This document shows, one piece after another, positions 8,565 through 15,207 of a stretch of DNA of 33,795 nucleotides. Origin of the DNA: Mycobacterium sp. 852002-51961_SCH5331710 (lineage in GTDB: Bacteria > Actinomycetota > Actinomycetes > Mycobacteriales > Mycobacteriaceae); NCBI RefSeq assembly GCF_001665535.1, contig NZ_LZSQ01000078.1, forward strand, positions 1 through 33,795, read 5' to 3'. The translations under genes were made by a program, and so were the position numbers. Every line of letters starts with the position of its first letter. The first letter of the stretch is position 1. The notes beneath the pieces are model-generated. The model was given only the letters and a program-made list of their open reading frames with translations. It did not search any database and was not told the origin of the DNA.

Positions 8565-8975
8565 ATGACGACCTTCGAGCGGCCGATGCCGGTCAAAACG
8601 CCGACGACCGCGCCGTTTTGGGACGCGCTGGCCCAACACCGCATCTTGATCCAGTACTCGCCGTCATCGGACAACTACGTGTTCTATCCGCGGGTGCGGG
8701 CACCACGGACCCTTGCCGACGATCTCGAGTGGCACGAGATCTCCGGGATGGGGACTCTGTACTCGTACACGGTGGCGCGCCGACCCGTCGGGCCGCACTT
8801 CGCCGAAGCCGTGCCCCAACTGCTCGCGATCGTCGAATGGGATGAGGGCCCGCGGTTCTCCACCGAACTGGTCGACGTCGACCCCGCCGAGTTGAGAGTC
8901 GGAATGCGGGTCAAGCCGGTCTTCTTCGACTATCCCGAGCACAACGTGACGATGCTGCGCTACGCGCCCGCGTAG
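8565..8975 (+). CDS. DUF35 OB-fold protein lacking the zinc ribbon
   Basis: This 136-residue protein matches the DUF35/ChsH2-like partner family: an N-terminal helix (FWDALAQHRILIQY) then an OB-fold (about 58-130; GTLYSYTVARRP, then a VEWDEGPRFSTELV strand). In most relatives a rubredoxin-like zinc ribbon with two CxxC pairs precedes the OB-fold. Here that stretch reads YSPSSDNYVFYPR and the whole protein contains no cysteine, so zinc cannot be bound in the usual way. DUF35 proteins stabilise Ltp aldolases or acyl-CoA hydratases and may help hold the CoA ester. It starts 2 bp after the thiolase-like gene, so the two are very likely a complex. It ends the operon, 4 bp from the convergent TetR stop. 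Confidence 0.84.
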   Translation: MTTFERPMPVKTPTTAPFWDALAQHRILIQYSPSSDNYVFYPRVRAPRTLADDLEWHEISGMGTLYSYTVARRPVGPHFAEAVPQLLAIVEWDEGPRFSTELVDVDPAELRVGMRVKPVFFDYPEHNVTMLRYAPA

Positions 8976-8979
8976 CCGA

Positions 8980-9624
8980 TCATCGCCGCAGCGGGGCCAG
9001 CAGCGCCTCCAACCCGTAGGCGAACACCGCGTCGTAGTCGGTCGGCGACTGTAGCGCCTCGACGAGCGCCCGGTCGGGCCAATCGTCGGTCCACAGCGAC
9101 GGGTCCTCCTCGTCGTGCTTCTCACCGCGCACGGCCGAGAACTGCATCACCGCAGAGGAAATGACGTGCACCTCGACCGCGCGCAGCACCAGCGCGGCGT
9201 CGTGGCCCGTCACCCCCAGTTCGGCCAGTTGCGCCGCCAGGGCCCGTTGAACCGGCAGGAACAATCGCGGCGTCTGATCCCGCTCATGCGCGATGGCGAG
9301 CAGATGCTGCCTGCTGATCAGCGCCCGGCGTTGCGCGTGGGCAAGCGACGCGATGCGATCTACTGCGTTGTCACCGACGGTCGGCAGATGCGCCATCTCG
9401 TCGAGCAACCGGTCCACGAGGCCGTCGAGCAGCTTGTCGCGGCCGCCGATGTGCCAGTAGATCGACGTCACCGCCACACCGAGCTGTTCGGCCAGTCCGC
9501 GCATGGTGAAACCGTCGACGCCGTGGAGTTCGATCATCTTGGCGGCGGTGTCGAGGATGACGTCGGCGTTGACCGCCTCCTGGCCTCTAGCGGTCGTTCT
9601 GCGCTGTGACGGCACCGGGCTCAC
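8980..9624 (-). CDS. TetR/AcrR family transcriptional regulator (second)
   Basis: This is a TetR-type regulator of about 214 residues: N-terminal helix-turn-helix at about 20-65, with the GVAVTSIYWHIGGRDKLLDGL segment carrying the recognition helix, then a helical C-terminal domain (about 80-205). The start is uncertain. GTG at 9624 lies inside the last codons of the Rieske gene, and GTG at 9615 has a better spaced GGGGTGAG upstream. Either way the gene overlaps the 3' end of the Rieske gene and is co-transcribed with it. The 17-bp palindrome at 10966-10982, upstream of the Rieske gene, is its probable operator. That would make it an autoregulated repressor of the Rieske and amidohydrolase genes. 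Confidence 0.85.
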   Translation of the reverse strand: MSPVPSQRRTTARGQEAVNADVILDTAAKMIELHGVDGFTMRGLAEQLGVAVTSIYWHIGGRDKLLDGLVDRLLDEMAHLPTVGDNAVDRIASLAHAQRRALISRQHLLAIAHERDQTPRLFLPVQRALAAQLAELGVTGHDAALVLRAVEVHVISSAVMQFSAVRGEKHDEEDPSLWTDDWPDRALVEALQSPTDYDAVFAYGLEALLAPLRR

Positions 9625-10933
9625 CCCCGGTCATGCGGTCGGACTCGGGCAGGTCGAGGTAGCGTTCGAGGTTGCGGTGCATGTTGATGACGCGGCGCTC
9701 CTCGTTGGACAGGGTCAGATGCGTGAAGCCCGGCTGATGTAGACCGCGCTGCAACCCTGCCAACACCGAGATATCTTGTGTGAGAACAAGTCCTGGGTGT
9801 GCTTCGTCTGCGCTCATCCGCACGTCGACGGGTTTGGCGCGTGGCGCGCCGGGTGCCATTCGGGACCACAGCAGCATCACCAGCTCGCCGTGATCCGGGT
9901 CGGTCCCCGGGTGTGACGTCATCACCGTGAGGTGGTCGGCGTTCATCAGCAGCGTCATGTTCGGGAACACGTTGTACTGGTGCAGTCGCATGACCTCGTC
10001 GGTGCCCGCCCAGTCGAGGTCGACGCCCCTGGAGGCGGCGAAAGCGCGGGTGCGGGCTGCGATCACGTCGGCCACCGATGCGCCGGGTTGACGGTCTTCG
10101 GGTAGTGGTGTGCCCTCTTCGACGCCCATGAGTGCGCCCTGTGTGCACACGTACGCGTCCCACACCTCGTCGTCGCGCAGGGACTGCTTCAGATGTGGGC
10201 TAGGAACTCCGTACACCTGTTCGGATTTGCCGGTGTGGCCCCAGATCGTCTGCGGCGCATAGACATCGTCCATGCATCGGTGCAGCTCGGGGTGCAGGGT
10301 CTGGATGTGGTAGGTCTCGCTGTACCCGTCGGCGATCGTCTTCCAGTTCGCGTCCACCTCGATCGTCATCGTGGCGTAGCAACGGAAGTCGCCGAGCCCG
10401 CACCACTTCACGTCGGCGGGCATCTCCTCCAGGTAGTCCAGCAGTGGCATCGCGTCGACGTCGAGGTTGACGAAGACCAACCGCTCCCAGGTGTCGACGG
10501 CCACCGGAACGAGGGGCAGCTCGGACATGTGCAGTGCACCGAATCCCTTGCGGTTCGGCACTCGCCGCAGCGCTCCACCGAGATCCCAGGTCCAGCCGTG
10601 GTATCCGCACCGCAGTTCACGCAGGCCCGCGCCGGAGCCGGAGCACAGCGAGTTGCCGCGGTGCCTGCACACGTTCTGGAACGCGCGCAGAACACCGTCG
10701 TCCCCGCACACGATCAGCACCGAATACGGCCCGCAGCGGTACTCGAAGTAATCGCCGGGCTCGGAGACGTGGTCGACCGTGCAGGCCAGCTGCCACACCT
10801 TCGGCCACATGCGTTCGATCTCCAGCTGCGCGAACGCGGGCGAGTAGTACCGCTCGGCGGGCACCAGGGTCGGTCGTGCGGGCGGGACGCCGATCGCGTC
10901 TTCGCGCCGGACTTCTTGCGCAGTATGCGTCAC
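9587..10933 (-). CDS. Aromatic ring-hydroxylating (Rieske) oxygenase, alpha subunit
   Basis: This 448-residue protein has a Rieske [2Fe-2S] centre, Cys89-x-His91 and Cys109-x2-His112 in CRHRGN and CGYHGW, followed by the mononuclear iron site with His209 and His214 (YHIQTLH). A later acidic residue, probably in the GTDEVMRLHQ region, would be the third ligand. Such subunits insert one or two oxygen atoms into aromatic, steroid or quaternary-amine substrates and need a reductase, with or without a ferredoxin. No such partner or beta subunit is in the window. I start at the GTG at 10933, because AGGA lies six bases upstream and an in-frame extension to 11005 would cross the 10966-10982 palindrome. 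The second TetR gene overlaps its 3' end. Confidence 0.9.
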   Translation of the reverse strand: MTHTAQEVRREDAIGVPPARPTLVPAERYYSPAFAQLEIERMWPKVWQLACTVDHVSEPGDYFEYRCGPYSVLIVCGDDGVLRAFQNVCRHRGNSLCSGSGAGLRELRCGYHGWTWDLGGALRRVPNRKGFGALHMSELPLVPVAVDTWERLVFVNLDVDAMPLLDYLEEMPADVKWCGLGDFRCYATMTIEVDANWKTIADGYSETYHIQTLHPELHRCMDDVYAPQTIWGHTGKSEQVYGVPSPHLKQSLRDDEVWDAYVCTQGALMGVEEGTPLPEDRQPGASVADVIAARTRAFAASRGVDLDWAGTDEVMRLHQYNVFPNMTLLMNADHLTVMTSHPGTDPDHGELVMLLWSRMAPGAPRAKPVDVRMSADEAHPGLVLTQDISVLAGLQRGLHQPGFTHLTLSNEERRVINMHRNLERYLDLPESDRMTGGEPGAVTAQNDR

Positions 10934-10965
10934 GAACGGTCCTTTCGAAGTCGCCGCCAAGCCGT

Positions 10966-10982
10966 CTGTAACGGTGTTACAG
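10966..10982. promoter_or_regulatory. Putative TetR operator between Rieske and amidohydrolase genes
   Basis: CTGTAACGGTGTTACAG is a perfect inverted repeat with 7-bp arms and a 3-bp centre. It lies in the 92-bp gap between the divergent Rieske gene (start 10933) and amidohydrolase gene (start 11026). This is the size and style of TetR-family operators in actinobacteria. The TetR gene co-transcribed with the Rieske gene is the likely partner, so one site could control both directions. The arm sequence differs from that of the palindrome at 4070-4088, suggesting two separate regulators. Confidence 0.66.
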
Positions 10983-11025
10983 TGCCCGACATTAGCGGCT
11001 GACACCTGGATGCGGAGGGCTAATC

Positions 11026-12786
11026 GTGTTCGACCTGAAGATCACCGGGGGAACCGTCGTCGACGGCACAGGGGCGGACCGGTTCACGGCGGACATCGGG
11101 ATCAAGGACGGCAGGATCGCCGAGGTTCGTCGCCGCGGCCCGGGTGGCACCCCACTGGAGGGTGAGGCCGCCGAGACGATCGACGCGACAGGGAAAGTCG
11201 TCGCGCCTGGTTTCGTCGACATCCACACCCATTACGACGGGCAGGTCAGCTGGGACAGCAAGCTCGAGCCGTCCAGCGGTCACGGTGTGACGACCGTGGT
11301 GACCGGCAACTGCGGGGTGGGGTTCGCGCCGGTACGGCCGGGTCGGGAGGATTGGCTGATCGGCTTGATGGAGGGTGTCGAGGACATCCCCGGCACGGCG
11401 CTCACCGAGGGCATCACGTGGGGGTGGGAGAGCTATCCCGAATATCTCGATGCGGTCGAGAAGAAAGAGTTCGCCGTCGACGTCGGCAGTCAGATCGCCC
11501 ACGGCGCGGTTCGCGCGTATGCGATGGGGGAGCGCGGCGCCCGCAACGAGCCCGCCACGCCAGAGGACATCGCGGCGATGGCACGCCTCGTGCAGGAGGG
11601 CATCGAGGCTGGCGCACTGGGCTTTTCGACATCACGCACGCTGGGCCATCGCGCCATCGACGGTGAACCGGTTCCCGGCACCTTCGCTGCCGAGGACGAA
11701 CTTTTCGGCCTCGGCCGCGCCATGGCCGCGGGCGGGCGGGCCGTGTTCGAGTTGGCGCCCCAAGGCGTCGCCGGTGAAGACATCATCGCGCCGAAGAAGG
11801 AACTGGAGTGGATGAAGCGCCTGGCCGCCGAGATCGACCGTCCGATCTCGTTCGGGATGATCCAGGTCGACGCGGCTCCCGATCTCTGGCGTGAACAACT
11901 CGACATCTCGGCGGAAGCGCATGCCGCGGGCAGCGAACTCTACCCGCAGATCGCGGCGCGTCCGTTCGGCATGCTGTTCGGCTTCCCCGGCCACCACGCG
12001 TTCACCCACCGCCCTACCTTCCGCAAGCTGAAGGCCGAATGCAGCCGTGAGGAGTTGGCGTCGCGCCTCGCCGATCCGGCGGTCAAGTCGGCGATCCTGG
12101 CCGACGACGATCTGCCTGCCGATCCAAACGTGTTGTTCGACGGCATGTTCGCGCTCGTACAGCATTCGCTCGGGCGCATCTATGCGTTGGGCGATCCGCC
12201 GGACTACGAGCCGACCGTGGAGCGCACCGTCGAGAAGATCGCCAGCGACCGCGGCGAGGATCCGCTCGCCACGCTGTACGACCTGATGCTCGAGGACAAT
12301 GCGACCGCGATGCTGATGCTGCCGTTCTACAACTACTTTTACGGCAATCACGATGCGATCCGAGAGATGCTGCTGCACCCGGCGGGTGTCGTCGGTCTGT
12401 CCGACGGCGGCGCGCACTGCGGAATGATCTGTGACGCTTCGTATCCCACGTTCCTGCTCACGCATTGGGCGCGCGACCGTCACCGCGGCGAGAAGCTGCC
12501 CCTGGAATACGTCGTCCGCAAGCAGTCGCACGACACCGCGCGGCTGTTCGGGCTGTCCGACCGCGGCGTGATCGAGGTGGGGAAGAAGGCCGATGTCAAC
12601 GTCATCGACATGGACGCGCTGACATTGCATCCCGCGCGCATGGCCTATGACCTCCCGGCGGGAGGCCAGCGGCTGGTGCAGGGCGCCTCCGGGTACACCG
12701 CGACGATCGTCAGTGGCGTGGTGACGCGCCGCGACGGGGTCGACACCGGCGCCCGGCCGGGGCGGCTGGTCCGCGGCGCCCGCTGA
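11026..12786 (+). CDS. Amidohydrolase family protein, D-aminoacylase-like
   Basis: This 586-residue metal-dependent hydrolase begins with the usual small beta domain ([15 protein letters not shown]) and has the metal motif HTH at 67-69 in DIHTHYDGQ. Cys96 in GNCGVGFAP matches the metal-binding cysteine of the N-acyl-D-amino-acid deacylase branch. A SDGGAHCG motif near 458-465 supplies the late catalytic aspartate. The C-terminal beta domain closes with a [11 protein letters not shown] strand. Family members hydrolyse N-acyl-D-amino acids or other amide and cyclic substrates; here the linkage to a Rieske oxygenase suggests a catabolic amide or ring-opening role, which is inference. GTG at 11026 is preceded by GGAGG with good spacing. 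A strong hairpin follows the stop. Confidence 0.87.
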   Translation: MFDLKITGGTVVDGTGADRFTADIGIKDGRIAEVRRRGPGGTPLEGEAAETIDATGKVVAPGFVDIHTHYDGQVSWDSKLEPSSGHGVTTVVTGNCGVGFAPVRPGREDWLIGLMEGVEDIPGTALTEGITWGWESYPEYLDAVEKKEFAVDVGSQIAHGAVRAYAMGERGARNEPATPEDIAAMARLVQEGIEAGALGFSTSRTLGHRAIDGEPVPGTFAAEDELFGLGRAMAAGGRAVFELAPQGVAGEDIIAPKKELEWMKRLAAEIDRPISFGMIQVDAAPDLWREQLDISAEAHAAGSELYPQIAARPFGMLFGFPGHHAFTHRPTFRKLKAECSREELASRLADPAVKSAILADDDLPADPNVLFDGMFALVQHSLGRIYALGDPPDYEPTVERTVEKIASDRGEDPLATLYDLMLEDNATAMLMLPFYNYFYGNHDAIREMLLHPAGVVGLSDGGAHCGMICDASYPTFLLTHWARDRHRGEKLPLEYVVRKQSHDTARLFGLSDRGVIEVGKKADVNVIDMDALTLHPARMAYDLPAGGQRLVQGASGYTATIVSGVVTRRDGVDTGARPGRLVRGAR

Positions 12787-12809
12787 GACCGCGCGTCGCG
12801 ACTACGCGA

Positions 12810-12839
12810 GACGGCCCCCTCGTTGCCGAGGGGGCCGTC
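12810..12839. terminator. Strong bidirectional hairpin terminator
   Basis: A perfect 13-bp stem (12810-12822 with 12827-12839) encloses a TTGC loop. It stands 23 bases after the amidohydrolase stop and 14 bases before the stop of the convergent low-complexity protein gene. There is no T-run, which is normal for mycobacterial intrinsic terminators. It is the only convincing terminator hairpin in the window, as most other convergent pairs have no room for one. Confidence 0.75.
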
Positions 12840-12853
12840 AGCGTCGTACCTGG

Positions 12854-14599
12854 TTACTTGCTGCTGCCGGAGCCGGAGCCGGAACCCGAGCCGCTGCCCG
12901 AACCCGAGCCGCCGCCCGAACCCGAGCCGGAGCCGGAGCTGCCGGTGCCCGAGGTGCTGCCCGACGCGCTGCCGGTGCCCGAGGTGCTGCCCGACGCGCT
13001 GCCGGTGCCCGACGTCGTGCCGGACGTGCTACCGGTGCCGGTCGTGCTGCCCGACGCGGTGCCGGTGGCGCCGCCCGACGTGGTACCGGACGTGCTGCCC
13101 GAGCCGCTGCCGGTCGTGTTGGAACCGCCGGTCGTGCCGCCCGTGCTGGTGCCGGTGGTCCCGGTGCCGGTGGTGCTACCTGAGCCGGCGCCCCTGCTGG
13201 TGCTGATACCGGAGGTGTTGCTCCCCGTGCCGGTGTTCGAGCCGGTGGTGGTGCCGGAGCCGGTGGTGGTGCCGGTGTTGGAGTTGCCGGCAGCCTCGCC
13301 CGCGCCGGTTCCTTCGCCCGAGCCCGCGGCTTCGCCTGCGCCTTCACCCGTCCCGGTCTCGGTGCCCTCGCCCGCGCCGGTGTCGGTGCCCTCGGCCGCG
13401 CCGGTGCCTTCGCCGACGCCTTCTCCGGTGCCTTCACCCGCGCCCGCGCCCTCGCCGGTGCCCTCGCCTTCGCCTTCGCCGAGACCTTCGCCGGTGCCTT
13501 CACCGAGACCTTCTCCGGCGCCGAGGCCCTCATCGTCAGCCTTGTCGACCAGGTTGATCGGGACGATGTCACCGCCGAACCTGAACTCCGACGGGCCCGT
13601 CGCGCCGAAGCTCGCCAGAGTGGAGTCAGCGGGGGCGGGTGGCTTGATCGCGTTGGCGATCTGGTTGGGCAGCGTGACCGTGAGGTAGGTGACCAGACCA
13701 CGGTCGAGCAGGCCCTGCCACTCCGAAGTGGTGCCGGCAGGCGTCATTCCGTTGAGCAGAGCGTTCAACGCCTTCGCCGGCAGGTTCACCAGATGGACGA
13801 TCGCATCGCCGATGTTCCCATCGACCAGCGCTTCACGGGCCGCGTCGAGCACCTCCATGGACTGCAGGATCCCGCCTAGGAACGGCTCGAAAATGGCCTT
13901 GGTGACCGCGAACTCGGACACCACGTCGAGCAGTTTCGGCAGGGCGTATGTGCCCGGGAGGGCGTCGACGAACTGAGCCGGGATGGACAGGATCGGAATA
14001 AGCGGCTGAACTCCGCCGAGCACCCGGAGTACGAACCAGCCGTTGATCTTGGAGAACGCCTCGACGAACTGCCCCTGCGACAGGTAGGTCAGCGACTCGA
14101 TGACCGCGGTCGGGAACTGCTCAACCGCCAACTGCAGCCTCTCGAAGGTGCTCGAGATCGCGGTGGTGATCGTGGGGCCGTACTTCGAACTGAAGTTCAT
14201 GAACTCGTTGAGCAGGGGACCCGGGTTGAGGATGTTCTGAACCAGGGCGCTCATGGCCTCCTGGAAGATGTAACCGGTGCCCAGCGCGTCCGCGAGATTC
14301 AACGTCGCCGTCGTGGAGTCCCGAGTCAGCTGGTCCAGGCTGCCGAATGTATCGGCGATGGTCTGGCCCCACACGAGGAGCGGGTTGGTGGCCGCCGTGA
14401 GCTGGACCGCGGCCTGCGCCGCACGCTCCTGAACGTCCTGGATGTTCGGCATCGGTGGGGTCACCGGGCTGACCGCGATCACGCCGGCACTTACCATCGC
14501 GATGCCAGCAACCAACAGCTTTGAGCCGCGGTGCGTTGATGGTGAGTAACTGGGCGAGAGACCGTAAACCGGCGGATCAGCCTGAGCTGCTAGTTGCAC
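12854..14599 (-). CDS. Exported or anchored protein with Gly/Glu and Gly/Ser/Thr low-complexity tail
   Basis: This 581-residue protein has three parts. A short N-terminus rich in Ser, Pro and Tyr leads into one hydrophobic segment (about 28-46), probably an uncleaved signal or anchor. Residues 55-355 form an ordinary-composition, mostly helical domain with many Leu, Ile and Phe and short Pro-rich turns. From about residue 357 to the end the chain is low complexity: GEG repeats (about 357-450), then Gly/Ser/Thr repeats ending in SSK. It superficially recalls PE_PGRS tails but lacks a PE domain. GTG at 14599 is used because AGGAG lies five bases after a clean spacer and the sequence upstream is AT-richer and non-coding in appearance. 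I do not know its function; a cell-envelope location is inferred. Confidence 0.75.
   Translation of the reverse strand: MQLAAQADPPVYGLSPSYSPSTHRGSKLLVAGIAMVSAGVIAVSPVTPPMPNIQDVQERAAQAAVQLTAATNPLLVWGQTIADTFGSLDQLTRDSTTATLNLADALGTGYIFQEAMSALVQNILNPGPLLNEFMNFSSKYGPTITTAISSTFERLQLAVEQFPTAVIESLTYLSQGQFVEAFSKINGWFVLRVLGGVQPLIPILSIPAQFVDALPGTYALPKLLDVVSEFAVTKAIFEPFLGGILQSMEVLDAAREALVDGNIGDAIVHLVNLPAKALNALLNGMTPAGTTSEWQGLLDRGLVTYLTVTLPNQIANAIKPPAPADSTLASFGATGPSEFRFGGDIVPINLVDKADDEGLGAGEGLGEGTGEGLGEGEGEGTGEGAGAGEGTGEGVGEGTGAAEGTDTGAGEGTETGTGEGAGEAAGSGEGTGAGEAAGNSNTGTTTGSGTTTGSNTGTGSNTSGISTSRGAGSGSTTGTGTTGTSTGGTTGGSNTTGSGSGSTSGTTSGGATGTASGSTTGTGSTSGTTSGTGSASGSTSGTGSASGSTSGTGSSGSGSGSGGGSGSGSGSGSGSGSGSSK
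12857..13531 (-). repeat. Low-complexity coding repeat region (Gly/Glu, Gly/Ser/Thr)
   Basis: This stretch encodes the C-terminal tail of the exported protein and consists of short GC-rich near-repeats. The clearest exact tandem copy is a 30-bp unit at 12941-12970 and 12971-13000, with degenerate further copies at 13001-13030 and 13031-13060. Units remain multiples of three, so length changes would keep the frame. Slippage or recombination between copies is likely to vary tail length between strains, which is inference from repeat structure. Confidence 0.8.
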
Positions 14600-15207
14600 G
14601 TTTTCTCCTGTTGTGCCTGTGAATTTGCCAAATGGCACTCGGAGATTAGCTGAGCCTATCCTTACAAGCAAGCGTTCTCGCCCTGGGTATAGGAGGCGTT
14701 ACGGAGGATGGGCCGTTGACGGCTGACCCTCAACATAAGTTTGCATATCGCAGCTGGAGCCTGGTGCTTGCAAGATCAAGTTGCGAACTGACCGAAATTT
14801 ACCCGAGAGTCACCGATTATCGGGGGCTACGTCCTCTGCGTGAGAGTGACCTGCGCCACGCGGCTCAGATGCATCTGCGGAGGCGTGCCTTCAAACGTTG
14901 CTGCGACAACGACAGTCGCTTGCGGTCACCACCGAGCAGCCAAAGGTAACGATTTAGCCGGCACCCAACTCGGTCACGCGCGTACCGGCGTCGGGCAAAG
15001 AGACGAGTGCCGGGGTCGGCTTTGGGGCCGTCGGGCACGAAGTCCGCCACCTCGTGCCAGGTGACTGTCGCATCGCTCAGACGCCCGACTGCGGGCCCGG
15101 TCAACGATTGACAGCAGATAGTTCGACCGGCTAGATATACGACACGCACGGTAACGGGGTCGTCTGGCCCGGTCGGCCGGCGATCCACGCCACCGAGGGG
15201 TCATGGC
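14600..15207. other. Intergenic region of about 600 bp with no convincing gene
   Basis: This stretch separates the divergent low-complexity protein gene and the MmpL gene. Short open frames are present, but none has a ribosome binding site, plausible composition and conserved-looking sequence together. The first 300 bases are noticeably richer in A and T than the flanks. The right part holds a candidate promoter for mmpL (15108-15137) and a 7-bp inverted repeat GGCACGA/TCGTGCC at 15034-15058 that might bind a regulator. No RNA gene or riboswitch was recognised. Confidence 0.6.
15108..15137 (+). promoter_or_regulatory. Candidate sigma-A-type promoter for the MmpL gene
   Basis: A perfect TTGACA at 15108-15113 is followed after 18 bases by TAGATA at 15132-15137, in front of the mmpL start at 15208. 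Perfect -35 boxes are rare in mycobacterial DNA, which supports the call. The -10 box is only a partial match to TANNNT, and the leader would be about 65 bases. Confidence 0.5.

Noticed and set aside
12941..13060. 30-bp repeats considered as a CRISPR array or mobile element
   Set aside because: The units are contiguous, degenerate and in frame within a coding tail, with no spacers.
12858..13688. Plus-strand open frame rich in Pro, Glu and Val (276 codons)
   Set aside because: It is the mirror of the Gly/Ser/Glu repeat tail of the minus-strand gene; its repeats follow from those codons and there is no ribosome binding site.
14716..14949. Short open frame in the 14.6-15.2 kb gap
   Set aside because: No ribosome binding site and an unnatural Arg/Cys-rich end; nothing recognisable.
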